Below are positions 6,325 to 14,624 of a stretch of 34,060 bases of DNA, piece after piece. The stretch is taken from the NCBI GenBank assembly GCA_965613025.1, contig CBFDUE010000017.1, positions 1-34,060 on the forward strand. Reading direction: 5' to 3'. The stretch is from CAYTXJ01 sp965613025. Its GTDB lineage: Bacteria > Desulfobacterota > DSM-4660 > Desulfatiglandales > JALVMZ01. The stretch's first letter is position 1. Every line of letters starts with the position of its first letter. The position numbers were made by a program, and so were the translations under genes. The notes beneath the pieces were generated by a model. The model saw only the letters and a list, made by a program, of their open reading frames with translations, did no database searches and was not told the origin of the DNA.

Positions 6325-9189
6325 TTGGGTATAAGGGAAAAGATAGTGGTGTATCTTCTAATTTCCTTTTTGTTGGCAGTAGGGGCACTTGCAACCTTTA
6401 CTTACATTATTGCAAGCTCTCATATGGAAGGAATAATCAAGAAGGAATATATGAAAAATCTTCAATTGCTTGCAGATAAGATGGAAAGCTATGTAACTGA
6501 GATAAGGGATGATCTCAATTTCCTATCAACTATCTTAGATATTGAGCTCAGATTTAGACATAACTTTAAAGACAATGACCATTTAACCCACCTTATTGAT
6601 ATATTAAAAGACTTTCTAAGCTCTGACCCTTCATATAGGGAGATTAGCTTCTTTGGTGTTAAAGAAGGTGGGATATTAATAAAGAAAAAGGATGGTTCAT
6701 TTGTAATCCAGTTCAAAGAAACCTTGCCCCATAAAGAGGCCTTTTTAAAAGGGAAAGATGTCATAATAAACAGCAAAGATCACTTATTGTTAAGGTTTTC
6801 AAATTCACTTAACGACTCTAAAGGATTAGTTGTCTTGGATATAGATGCAAGTTCACTGTTGAGTCTGAAACCGGGGATACTTAAATGGGATGGTATAAGT
6901 TTCTTCATTCTGGATAGCTCAGGTAGATATATAAAATCTAAGAGCGAAAAGTTATCCATATTCCATGAATATCCTGAAATAAGACGCTATGAGCTAAGGA
7001 ATTCATCCCAGATTATAAGACTTAAAGACAGGTATATCTTTATATATCCCATTTACATATCTTCTGATTTCCCCTTTATATTAGGGTTTGAGGTCTTAAG
7101 AGATGTGGTAGAAGTTGAGATGATAAGGTTTAAGAGGCTGCTTTCAATAGTTGTAGGAGGAATAATCCTTATTACCATATTCTTTTCCCTCTATTTTACT
7201 AAGAAGGTGACATATCCTGTCGGATTGCTTACCCAGACCGTTTCAAAGATGGAAGAAGGGGATTTTGGATGTCCAGTGTGCTATGGAGGAAAAGATGAAA
7301 TTGGAAGGCTTGCAGAGTCCTTAGACAATATGAGAGCCACTATTAAGAAGAAGACAGAGAGGCTTTCCCATCTATATGAGCTTGGTATCACCACCTCAAG
7401 GGAGCCACAGGATATCGCAGATAAGATTGTTAAGATAATCGGCGGACTTATAGGAAGGGGGATGGTATCTTTATCAAAGATTAAGGGAGATACTCTATCC
7501 ATGATATCCATATATGACAGGGGAAGAATCATCCACAATGGAGACTATAGAATAATGGGCTCTATCTGGGAAGAGATTATAGGCTATGGCAGAGAGATTG
7601 AATACCATAATATCTTGAGCAGATATCCAAATGAAAGATTCTTTTCAGGATGGCAGATAGACTATATGTTTTCGGTTCCTGTGATATCTCCAAAGGGAAC
7701 AGTAACAGGCATCATATCATTTATGGATAGGGAAAAGGTGGAGCTATCTCAAGAAGATATTGAGCTTATAAAGATACTCTCTCAGAGAATCTCCTTTGAA
7801 TGGGAAAAGGAAAGGGAGGAGCAATGGCTTGACTATTCCCGTAGGAAGATATGGGCTCTATATAAGGTAGTATCCTCCCTTAATCAACCCCTCTCCCTGG
7901 AAAAGATACTTCAAAATGTCACAATGATCTTAGTGGATGAGGAGTTCTTTAAGGTAAAGAGAGAGGCACTCATATTTTTAATTGATAGAGAAACGGGAAC
8001 TCTGAATCTGAAATATCACCTTGGCATAACTGAAGAGATAGCCCAATATTCCCAATCCTTTAAGATTGGAGAATGCCTGTGTGGTAAGGCAGCAAGGGAA
8101 GGCAGGCTCATATACTGTCCAGATTGTTCCATGAATCCGGCACATACCAGGAATCTCCCAGGTCATGGCACTCATGCCGATATATGTATTCCACTTAAAT
8201 CCAGAGATAAGGTGCTTGGTGTTATTCACCTCCATAGAGACACAGGCGCCGGTTTTTCCGATGAGGATATGGATATCTTTGAGATGATTGGAAACCATGT
8301 GGGAATGGCAATTGACAATGCGCTGATGTTTGAGGAGATACAGAACTACAGTATTGAGCTTGAAAAGAGGGTAAGAGAGAGGACCATAGAGCTTGAGAGG
8401 GCAAACAGGGCAAAATCAGATTTTTTAGCCAGTGTAAGCCATGAACTCAGAACCCCCTTGAACGTGATCATAGGTTTTTCAGAGGTGTTAAAGGAGGGAT
8501 ATTTTGGTCCCTTAAATGAAAAGCAGTTAGAATATGTGGAAGATATTCTGGACAGCGGAAGACATCTGCTTTCCATAATAAATGATATTCTGGATCTATC
8601 CAAGGTTGAGGCAGGGAAGGTTGAGCTGGAGCTGAAAGAGCTTGTGCTTGGTGAGATTATAGAAAGGTCCCTGATCCTTATAAAGGAGAAGTCCATGAGA
8701 CATAATATTAGACTTGAGATATCTATACCAGAAGAGCTTGCATCCCAGACCCTCATGGCAGATGAGAGGAAATTTAAACAGATCATGTTTAATCTGCTAT
8801 CTAATGCGGCCAAATTTACACCAGATGGAGGCTCCATAAGGATTGAGGTATCAGCTGTATCAGATATGCGAAAGAGAATTGAGGAGCTAAGGAGAGAGAT
8901 AGAGTATCTGGATATTCCCCATGAGGTCCCTGAGGGAAGAGGGGTTGAGATAAGTGTCATTGACACCGGCATAGGGATACCACCTGAATATCACAAGAAG
9001 ATCTTTGAAGACTTCTTCCAGATAGATAGCGGTATAGAGGGGAAGACCCCTGGAACTGGCCTCGGATTGCCCCTTTCAAAGAGATTGGTAGAGCTTCACG
9101 GAGGAGTTATCTGGGTTGAAAGCGAAGGGAAGGGCAAAGGCAGTAAGTTTTCTTTTATTCTGCCTCTTAGAGGAACTCTCAATGTCTAA
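6325..9189 (+). CDS. Membrane sensor histidine kinase with two GAF domains
   Basis: A 954-aa kinase starting at TTG (6325), supported by an AAAGGGAGAA site upstream. Order: membrane helix (residues 7-32), extracytoplasmic sensor region (33-270), second helix (272-293), HAMP (about 293-345), GAF1 (345-490), GAF2 (515-675), coiled coil, HisKA with His706 in SVSHELRTP, and HATPase_c with LLSNAAKFTPDGG, VIDTGIGIP and GTGLGLPLSKRL. It lacks a receiver domain. GAF2 contains Cys584, Cys586, Cys598, Cys601 and Cys621 plus several His, so it could bind a metal or sense redox. It overlaps the next receiver gene by 8 nt and heads a four-gene run that ends in the sigma54 activator, so it probably feeds control of the downstream ORP operon. 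The ligand is unknown. Confidence 0.93.
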   Translation: MGIREKIVVYLLISFLLAVGALATFTYIIASSHMEGIIKKEYMKNLQLLADKMESYVTEIRDDLNFLSTILDIELRFRHNFKDNDHLTHLIDILKDFLSSDPSYREISFFGVKEGGILIKKKDGSFVIQFKETLPHKEAFLKGKDVIINSKDHLLLRFSNSLNDSKGLVVLDIDASSLLSLKPGILKWDGISFFILDSSGRYIKSKSEKLSIFHEYPEIRRYELRNSSQIIRLKDRYIFIYPIYISSDFPFILGFEVLRDVVEVEMIRFKRLLSIVVGGIILITIFFSLYFTKKVTYPVGLLTQTVSKMEEGDFGCPVCYGGKDEIGRLAESLDNMRATIKKKTERLSHLYELGITTSREPQDIADKIVKIIGGLIGRGMVSLSKIKGDTLSMISIYDRGRIIHNGDYRIMGSIWEEIIGYGREIEYHNILSRYPNERFFSGWQIDYMFSVPVISPKGTVTGIISFMDREKVELSQEDIELIKILSQRISFEWEKEREEQWLDYSRRKIWALYKVVSSLNQPLSLEKILQNVTMILVDEEFFKVKREALIFLIDRETGTLNLKYHLGITEEIAQYSQSFKIGECLCGKAAREGRLIYCPDCSMNPAHTRNLPGHGTHADICIPLKSRDKVLGVIHLHRDTGAGFSDEDMDIFEMIGNHVGMAIDNALMFEEIQNYSIELEKRVRERTIELERANRAKSDFLASVSHELRTPLNVIIGFSEVLKEGYFGPLNEKQLEYVEDILDSGRHLLSIINDILDLSKVEAGKVELELKELVLGEIIERSLILIKEKSMRHNIRLEISIPEELASQTLMADERKFKQIMFNLLSNAAKFTPDGGSIRIEVSAVSDMRKRIEELRREIEYLDIPHEVPEGRGVEISVIDTGIGIPPEYHKKIFEDFFQIDSGIEGKTPGTGLGLPLSKRLVELHGGVIWVESEGKGKGSKFSFILPLRGTLNV

Positions 9190-9559
9190 GAGAATCTTGA
9201 TTGTAGAAGACGAATTCCGAAATAGAAAATTACTGAGAGATATCTTAAAGAGGTTTGATTATGATGTTGTGGAGGCCTCAGACGGACTTGAGGCAGTGGA
9301 GATGGTAAAGGCCTGGAGGCCTGATCTGATATTAATGGATATCCAGATGCCAGTAATGGATGGCTTTGAGGCTACAAGGATTATAAAGAAGGATCCTGAA
9401 ACCTCCCATATCCCTATTATTGCCATAACTGCATATGCCATGGAAGGGGATAGAGAAAGGATCCTTCAGGCGGGATGTGATGGCTATATTTCCAAGCCCA
9501 TAGAGATTAAAGACTTTTTGGCTAAGATTGAAAGCTTCCTTAAAGAGGAAGAAGGTTAG
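9182..9559 (+). CDS. Single-domain CheY-like response regulator
   Basis: The start at 9182 (MSKRILIVEDE) gives a 125-aa protein that is just a receiver domain, with the acidic pair Glu9/Asp10, phospho-acceptor Asp53 in LILMDIQMPVMDG, a Thr in ITAYAM and Lys in SKPI. An AGAGGA site lies inside the end of the kinase gene. The longer frame back to 9116 has no family support and would run deep into the kinase. The 8-nt overlap implies translational coupling with the histidine kinase, its likely phosphodonor. With no output domain it should act by protein contact or as a phosphorelay intermediate, possibly to the REC-HD-GYP protein next door. Confidence 0.92.
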   Translation: MSKRILIVEDEFRNRKLLRDILKRFDYDVVEASDGLEAVEMVKAWRPDLILMDIQMPVMDGFEATRIIKKDPETSHIPIIAITAYAMEGDRERILQAGCDGYISKPIEIKDFLAKIESFLKEEEG

Positions 9560-9562
9560 GAT

Positions 9563-10630
9563 ATGCCGGACAGCAAAAGGATATTGATTGTAGATGATGA
9601 GGAGATCAATCTCAAGCTATTGGAGGCAATGCTTCATCCCATGGGATACACTATTTACAAGGCCAAGAATGGTAAGGAGGCCTTGAGGAAGGTAAAGGAA
9701 AATAATGTGGATCTGATCCTGTTGGATATAATGATGCCAGAGATGAATGGATATGAGGTGGCAAAGATATTAAAGGAGGATGAAGAGACCCGTCTCATCC
9801 CTATTGTGATGGTAACAGCACTGAGTGATCTGGATTCCCGTGTTAAGGCACTTGAAGTAGGAGCAGACGATTTTCTCTCCAAGCCTGTGGATAAGACAGA
9901 GTTAAGGGCACGGGTAAAATCACTTCTTAAGGTCAAGGAATATAATGATCATATGAAAGAGTATCAGAAGAGGCTTGAAGAGGAGGTAAAAGAGAGGACA
10001 AAGGAACTCAGAAAGGCATTTGAAAAGATAAAGAGGCTTTCGCTTGATACAATCTATAGACTATCCAAGGCAGCGGAATACAAAGATGAAGAGACAGGGC
10101 AACATATCATGAGAGTAAGTAATTATGCTGCTGCTATTGCAAAGGAGATGGGGTTGGGCGATAAGGTTGCTGAAGCCCTCCTATATGCTACTCCAATGCA
10201 CGATATTGGAAAGATCGGCATTCCTGATCATATACTTCTTAAACCTGGAAGACTTACTCCAGAGGAATTTGAGATAATGAAGAGACACACCCTGATAGGA
10301 GCTGAGATTCTTCATGGAGCTGAGTCAGGTTTTCTGAAGCTGGGCGAGATAATTGCCCTTACCCATCATGAAAGATGGGACGGAAAGGGCTATCCACGAG
10401 GGCTAAAAGGAAGAGAGATCCCTCTGGCAGGAAGAATTGTGGCTATATCTGATGTCTTTGATGCACTTATAAGCAAGCGTCCCTATAAGGAACCCTATCC
10501 TGTAGAGAAGTCACTCAAAATTATAAAAGAAGAAAGGGGTTCCCACTTTGACCCTGAAGTGGTGGACGCCTTCTTTAAGATCATAGATCAGATCCTTTCC
10601 ATTAAAGATAGATACAGGGACAAAGACTGA
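9563..10630 (+). CDS. REC-HD-GYP response regulator, c-di-GMP phosphodiesterase
   Basis: A 355-aa RpfG-like protein. The receiver domain (1-120) has Asp11/Asp12 and phospho-acceptor Asp55 in LILLDIMMPEMNG; a coiled linker (about 123-165) leads to an HD-GYP domain with His213-Asp214 (MHDIGKIGIPD), His242, His268-His269 (THHERWDGKGYP) and the GYP tripeptide at 276-278. All expected metal ligands are present, so it should hydrolyse c-di-GMP in a phosphorylation-dependent way. It starts 3 nt after the previous receiver gene and ends 5 nt before the sigma54 activator. This links the kinase to c-di-GMP levels; whether that affects the ORP operon is only inferred from position. Confidence 0.94.
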   Translation: MPDSKRILIVDDEEINLKLLEAMLHPMGYTIYKAKNGKEALRKVKENNVDLILLDIMMPEMNGYEVAKILKEDEETRLIPIVMVTALSDLDSRVKALEVGADDFLSKPVDKTELRARVKSLLKVKEYNDHMKEYQKRLEEEVKERTKELRKAFEKIKRLSLDTIYRLSKAAEYKDEETGQHIMRVSNYAAAIAKEMGLGDKVAEALLYATPMHDIGKIGIPDHILLKPGRLTPEEFEIMKRHTLIGAEILHGAESGFLKLGEIIALTHHERWDGKGYPRGLKGREIPLAGRIVAISDVFDALISKRPYKEPYPVEKSLKIIKEERGSHFDPEVVDAFFKIIDQILSIKDRYRDKD

Positions 10631-10635
10631 TACCT

Positions 10636-11967
10636 ATGGCTGATGAATCAAAAAACTATACTGAGATAATTCTAAATAGCATTGCAGATGGTGTATTTAC
10701 TGTGGACAGATCATGGAAGATCACCTCCTTTAATAAGGCCGCAGAGAGAATTACAGGGATTAATAAAAGGGATGCGATAGGCAGATACTGCTGGGAAGTC
10801 TTTAGGGCAAGTATATGCGAGAAGGGATGTGCATTAAGAGAGACCATGGAAAGCGGCCATCCCATAATAGATAGCCCCATATTCATACTTAATTCAAAGG
10901 GGGACAGGATTCCCATAAGTATCTCCACAGCCCTTTTAATGGATGAAAAGGGAGAGGTGGTTGGGGGAGTTGAGACATTTAGGGATCTAAGTGTGGTAGA
11001 GGCCCTTAGAAAAGAGCTAAAAGGAAAACAGACCTTCCATGATATTGTAAGTAAAAACAGAGAGATACAGAGGATATTTGATATTCTTGAAAAGGTTGCT
11101 GAAACCGATACCACCGTGCTTATCGCAGGAGAAAGTGGCACAGGGAAGGAGCTCTTTGCTAAGGCGATCCATTCCATGAGTCCCAGAAAAGACGGTCCTT
11201 TCATAACCATAAACTGTGGGGCCCTACCAGATACCCTGCTTGAATCAGAGCTGTTTGGATACAAAAAGGGGGCATTTACTGATGCAAAGAGGGACAAACC
11301 TGGAAGAGTTGCCCTTGCCCAGGGTGGAACCCTCTTTCTGGATGAGATAGGTGATACCTCTCCTGCACTTCAGGTAAGGCTTTTGAGACTAATCCAGGAC
11401 AGGATCTATGAACCCTTAGGTGGCACCGCAACAGAGAAGGCGGATGTAAGATTCATTGCTGCCACCAATAAGGATCTGGAGGCACTGGTAAGGGAGGGAA
11501 AATTTAGAGAAGATCTCTATTTTAGGATAAATGTGGTAAAGATAAAACTTCCCCCACTCAGAGATAGAAAAGAGGATATTCCTCTTCTGATTGAACACTT
11601 CATCGAGAGGTTTAACCGAATTATTGCAAAGGATATTACGGGAGTTACCCCAGATGCCATGTCAGTGCTTATGGCCTATGACTATCCAGGAAATATAAGG
11701 GAGCTTGAAAACATAATTGAATATGCAGTGGTGGTATGTAACGGAAGATTTATTGATATAAAGGACCTCCCTGAATTTCTAAGGGAAAAGGAAGGGTTGA
11801 AGTTTCAGAAGGATTTAAGAGATCTAAAAGAGCTTGAAAGGGAGTTCATTAAGGAGGCATTAAAAAGGCACAACTGGAACAGGAAGAAAACCGCCACCTA
11901 CTTAGGTATCCACCCCACCACCCTCTGGAGAAAGATAAAGAGATTGAATATCGTGATACCTCTTTAA
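10636..11967 (+). CDS. PAS-AAA-Fis sigma54-dependent activator, likely ORP regulator
   Basis: This 443-aa enhancer-binding protein has an N-terminal PAS domain (about 8-120) containing Cys61 and Cys65, a sigma54 AAA+ domain (about 140-370) with Walker A GESGTGKE at 165-172 and Walker B LFLDE at 233-237, and a C-terminal Fis-type helix-turn-helix (NWNRKKTATYLGIHPTTLWRKIKRL). The sigma54-contact loop reads GAFTDA (212-217) instead of GAFTGA. It has no receiver domain, so activation should come from a PAS ligand or partner. It is followed by three palindromes and a GG-N10-GC promoter ahead of the ORP genes. Its architecture and position match the regulator in the orp locus of Desulfovibrio vulgaris, where a sigma54 activator controls the neighbouring operons. 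Confidence 0.93.
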   Translation: MADESKNYTEIILNSIADGVFTVDRSWKITSFNKAAERITGINKRDAIGRYCWEVFRASICEKGCALRETMESGHPIIDSPIFILNSKGDRIPISISTALLMDEKGEVVGGVETFRDLSVVEALRKELKGKQTFHDIVSKNREIQRIFDILEKVAETDTTVLIAGESGTGKELFAKAIHSMSPRKDGPFITINCGALPDTLLESELFGYKKGAFTDAKRDKPGRVALAQGGTLFLDEIGDTSPALQVRLLRLIQDRIYEPLGGTATEKADVRFIAATNKDLEALVREGKFREDLYFRINVVKIKLPPLRDRKEDIPLLIEHFIERFNRIIAKDITGVTPDAMSVLMAYDYPGNIRELENIIEYAVVVCNGRFIDIKDLPEFLREKEGLKFQKDLRDLKELEREFIKEALKRHNWNRKKTATYLGIHPTTLWRKIKRLNIVIPL

Positions 11968-12083
11968 TATTGCATTTTGGCAATATTTTTCTAATTAATG
12001 CATTTTTGCAATGTATAAGGTAATAATTTGAAATTATAAAAATATTATTTAATAAAGTGAATTGCAAATTGCATTTTTGCAAT
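11966..12083. promoter_or_regulatory. Three palindromic activator sites (TTGCA-N4-TGCAA)
   Basis: The AT-rich 256-bp gap between the activator stop and the DUF5320 start holds three related palindromes. Site 1 core at 11970-11983 is TTGCATTTTGGCAA, with flanks that extend the perfect arms to AATATTGC/GCAATATT (11966-11973 and 11980-11987). Site 2 at 11998-12011 is ATGCATTTTTGCAA. Site 3 at 12069-12082 is TTGCATTTTTGCAA, with 6-bp perfect arms ATTGCA/TGCAAT. They lie about 85-200 bp upstream of a sigma54 promoter, the normal placement for enhancer-binding protein sites, and the adjacent gene encodes such a protein. An additional ATTGCA half-site is at 12061-12066. Confidence 0.85.
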
Positions 12084-12167
12084 ATATTTCGAATGGCTCT
12101 GTTTATTACTGATTTTTTAGCTATTAAAAATGTTCGTAATTTCAATAAATTATAAGATCTTAAACTT

Positions 12168-12183
12168 TGGCACAGCTTATGCT
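12168..12183 (+). promoter_or_regulatory. Sigma54 (-24/-12) promoter of the ORP operon
   Basis: The sequence TGGCACAGCTTATGCT has GG at 12169-12170 and GC at 12181-12182 separated by exactly 10 nt, with the -24 block TGGCAC a full match to the sigma54 consensus. Expected transcription start is near 12193, some 30 nt before the DUF5320 ATG at 12224 with its GGAGGTGA ribosome site. This also argues against the upstream ATG at 12194 as the true start. Confidence 0.88.
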
Positions 12184-12223
12184 GGATCCTTAAATGAAAA
12201 TTTTGAAATATGGAGGTGATATT

Positions 12224-12559
12224 ATGCCAGGCCTTGACCGCACAGGACCATTGGGTATGGGTCCTATGACAGGAAGAGGTATGGGGCTCTGTACCCCATG
12301 GGGCAGGAGATTCTGGAGATATGGCTTTGGATGGGGCTGGGGTGTCTGGGGCCCTGGTTTTGGTAGAGGCAGAGGTAGAGGATGGAGATGGTTTGGAAGA
12401 TGGCTTGGCTGGGGGCCATGGACATTTCCGTTTGGCTCCTTTTTTGGACCTAAGGAGGAAAAAGAGATCTTAAAAGATGAGGCCCAGGCACTCAGAGAGG
12501 AGCTAAATGCTATAGAAGAGAGGCTTAGAGAGTTAGAAACAAAACAGGCTCAGGCATAA
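12224..12559 (+). CDS. DUF5320-type Gly/Trp/Arg-rich protein, first gene of ORP operon
   Basis: A 111-aa protein beginning MPGLDRTGPLGMGPMTGRG, the hallmark start of DUF5320 proteins that accompany NifX-like genes in anaerobes. The middle (residues 25-80) is very rich in Gly, Trp, Arg and Phe and of low complexity; the last 30 residues (KEEKEILKDEAQALREEL and on) form a predicted coiled coil. The ATG at 12224 is chosen because it follows GGAGGTGA and begins with the family signature; the alternative ATG at 12194 coincides with the predicted transcription start. No biochemical function is established. It is the promoter-proximal gene of the operon, 12 nt before the first NifX-like gene. Confidence 0.88.
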   Translation: MPGLDRTGPLGMGPMTGRGMGLCTPWGRRFWRYGFGWGWGVWGPGFGRGRGRGWRWFGRWLGWGPWTFPFGSFFGPKEEKEILKDEAQALREELNAIEERLRELETKQAQA

Positions 12560-12571
12560 AGGAGAGGCCTT

Positions 12572-12934
12572 ATGAAGGTGGTGATATCATCTCAAGGTAA
12601 GGATCTGGATTCCGAAGTGGATCCCCGCTTTGGAAGGGCGAGGTATTTTATAGTGCTGGATACAGAAAGTGGAGAATTTGAGCCGGTAGATAATGTTCAG
12701 AGCCTGGATCTTCCGCAGGGTGCGGGGATCCAGGCTGCCCAAAATGTCCTTAAATACGGTCCTGATGCTGTTCTTACAGGCAACTGCGGTCCCAAGGCAT
12801 TTCAGGTGCTCACTGCCTCTGGTGTGGATGTATATGTGGGGGTAAAGGGTAGGGTAAAGGATGTGATAGAGGAATTTAAAAATGGAAGATATCAGAAGGC
12901 AAGTGGGCCTAATGTAACTGGCCATTGGGTATAA
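12572..12934 (+). CDS. NifX/NafY-like orange-protein homologue 1
   Basis: A 120-aa protein of the dinitrogenase iron-molybdenum cofactor-binding family (Nitro_FeMo-Co). Recognisable elements are the start MKVVISSQGKDLDSEVDPRFGRARYF and a central GPDAVLTGNCGPKAFQVL, followed by GVDVYVGVKGRVKDVIEEF. Family members bind metal-sulfur clusters non-covalently; the D. vulgaris orange protein carries a mixed Mo-Cu sulfide cluster. Cofactor identity here cannot be read from sequence. An AGGAGAGG site precedes the ATG, and the gene runs straight into the second NifX-like gene. Confidence 0.9.
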   Translation: MKVVISSQGKDLDSEVDPRFGRARYFIVLDTESGEFEPVDNVQSLDLPQGAGIQAAQNVLKYGPDAVLTGNCGPKAFQVLTASGVDVYVGVKGRVKDVIEEFKNGRYQKASGPNVTGHWV

Positions 12935-12945
12935 GAGGAACGGAT

Positions 12946-13344
12946 GTGAAGATAGGGATTCCCATATGGAATGAAAGGATATCTCCTGTTATGGATACTG
13001 CATCTACCCTTTTGGTGGTGGAGCTGGATGGGGACAGGGAGATATCCAGGACCCATATTAATTTAGAAAATTCAAGTATATGGAAGAGGATACTTCTCTT
13101 AAGAGATAGCGAAATTGATGTGCTTATATGTGGGGCCATATCAAGGCCCTTCTTAGATGGGCTTAGAAGATCCCGTATTCAGGTCCTATTTGGTATAATG
13201 GGAAAGGTCCAGGATGTGCTGGATGCCTTCTTAGAGGGAAGGCTGTTTCATCCTAAATTCTTTATGCCCGGATTTAATGGCAATTGTTATAGGTATGGAT
13301 TTAGAAATATATGGTGTAAAAGAAGAAATAAGGGGGAGTGTTAG
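12946..13344 (+). CDS. NifX/NafY-like orange-protein homologue 2
   Basis: A second cofactor-binding-family protein of 132 aa. The GTG at 12946 is preferred because it gives the typical start (M)KIGIPIWNERISPVMD and has AGAGGA 6 nt upstream; the TTG at 12925 would overlap the previous gene and add an unsupported tail. The fold core continues as EIDVLICGAISRPFLDGL and VLFGIMGKVQDVLDAF. The tail after residue 110 (FMPGFNGNCYRYGFRNIW and on) has two Cys and is Gly/Arg-rich. It differs strongly from homologue 1, so it is not a simple recent duplication. It ends 2 nt before the Mrp-NifX start codon. Confidence 0.85.
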   Translation: MKIGIPIWNERISPVMDTASTLLVVELDGDREISRTHINLENSSIWKRILLLRDSEIDVLICGAISRPFLDGLRRSRIQVLFGIMGKVQDVLDAFLEGRLFHPKFFMPGFNGNCYRYGFRNIWCKRRNKGEC

Positions 13345-13346
13345 TC

Positions 13347-14600
13347 ATGAAAGAGAAAGGTCATTCTTGTTCCATGCATTCAACAGCACAAAGTGATCTA
13401 AAGATTCAGGAGATGGAAATCAGAGATACCCTCAAGAGGATCAAAAACAAGATCCTGGTTATGAGTGGTAAAGGAGGAGTTGGAAAGAGCAGTATATCAG
13501 CGCTTCTTTCTGTTATGCTTGCAAGGAAGGGACTTAGGGTGGGTCTGATGGATGTGGATCTCCACGGCCCAAGTATTCCTCGGCTTCTTGGAATAAGGGG
13601 TTCGGTAGAGGCACCACCTCATCCTGGAAAGCTCAGACCTGTGACCTTTCTACCCAATCTGGAGGTGATATCCATTGAGGTGCTTATGGGCCCAAACAGA
13701 GATGTGGCAACCATTTGGAGGGGTCCACTTAAGATAGGAGTTATAAAACAGTTTATAGCAGATATACTCTGGTCACCCCTTGACTATCTAATAATTGATT
13801 CCCCCCCTGGCACAGGTGATGAACCCCTTACTGTGGCTCAGGTCATAAATGATGCAAAGGCAATTATTGTCACCACTCCTCAGGAGATCTCCCTTGCAGA
13901 TGTAAGAAAGTCCATAAACTTCTGCAGACAGGTGCATATGGAAATCTTAGGGCTTGTGGAGAACATGAGCGGACTCAATTGCCCTTATTGTGGTAAGAGT
14001 ATCGATCTTTTCAAGAAGGAGGGGGGGAAAGAGCTTGCCCAGAGAGAAGGGATAAGGCTTCTGGCATCCCTTCCCATTGAACCTGAGTTTTTAGAGTATG
14101 GAGACAGGGGTTCCTTAGGTATCTGGAATGAGGAGAATCTTCCATTCTCTAAGGAGTTTAACAGGATGGTGGATCAGATAATAGAGGTAACTTCTGGAGC
14201 AGAGAAGGTAAAAGAAGAGGGCAAGATAGAAGAGAGCAAAAAGGAGGAAAAGAGAATATCTGGTAGAAAGGTATTTGCTTTGCCCATTCGGGATGGAAAG
14301 TTGTGTTCCCATTTTGGACATAGTGATCAATTTGCCCTGATTGAGACAGAGGGGGGCAGGATAACAAGGACCACTTCCCATACTCCTCCGCCCCATGAAC
14401 CTGGTCTCCTACCTCGCTGGCTTAAGGGATTGGGGGTGGATGTGGTAATTGCAGGTGGAATGGGTTCAAGGGCACAGGGCTTTTTTAGAGATTTTGGTAT
14501 AGAGGTGGTAGTGGGTGCACCTTCAATGAGTCCTGAAGAGCTTGTTGAGCAATATCTAAATGATACCTTAGTTACAGGTGAAAATGTGTGTGATCATTAA
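13347..14600 (+). CDS. Mrp/NBP35 P-loop ATPase fused to a NifX-like domain
   Basis: A 417-aa fusion protein. Residues 30-275 form an Mrp/ApbC ATPase with deviant Walker A GKGGVGKSS (41-49), the DVDLHGPS switch, SPPGTGDEP and the CxxC pair Cys212/Cys215 that binds a bridging Fe-S cluster in this family. A charged linker (about 277-303) leads to a NifX-like domain from about 305 (KVFALPIRDGKLCSHFGHSDQF). The same fusion occurs beside the orange protein in D. vulgaris and suggests ATP-driven loading or transfer of the metal-sulfur cofactor. The start is taken as ATG 13347 after AGGGGGAG; the GTG at 13338 overlaps the previous stop codon. The N-terminal 'HSCSMHS' could be an extra metal-binding stretch. 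Confidence 0.93.
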   Translation: MKEKGHSCSMHSTAQSDLKIQEMEIRDTLKRIKNKILVMSGKGGVGKSSISALLSVMLARKGLRVGLMDVDLHGPSIPRLLGIRGSVEAPPHPGKLRPVTFLPNLEVISIEVLMGPNRDVATIWRGPLKIGVIKQFIADILWSPLDYLIIDSPPGTGDEPLTVAQVINDAKAIIVTTPQEISLADVRKSINFCRQVHMEILGLVENMSGLNCPYCGKSIDLFKKEGGKELAQREGIRLLASLPIEPEFLEYGDRGSLGIWNEENLPFSKEFNRMVDQIIEVTSGAEKVKEEGKIEESKKEEKRISGRKVFALPIRDGKLCSHFGHSDQFALIETEGGRITRTTSHTPPPHEPGLLPRWLKGLGVDVVIAGGMGSRAQGFFRDFGIEVVVGAPSMSPEELVEQYLNDTLVTGENVCDH

Positions 14601-14624
14601 GATCACGAAAGAGAGGAAAAAGGG

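Noticed and set aside
11849..12145. 98-aa minus-strand frame upstream of the ORP operon
   Set aside because: It covers the activator's HTH end in antisense and the palindromic operator region; low-complexity, no motif.
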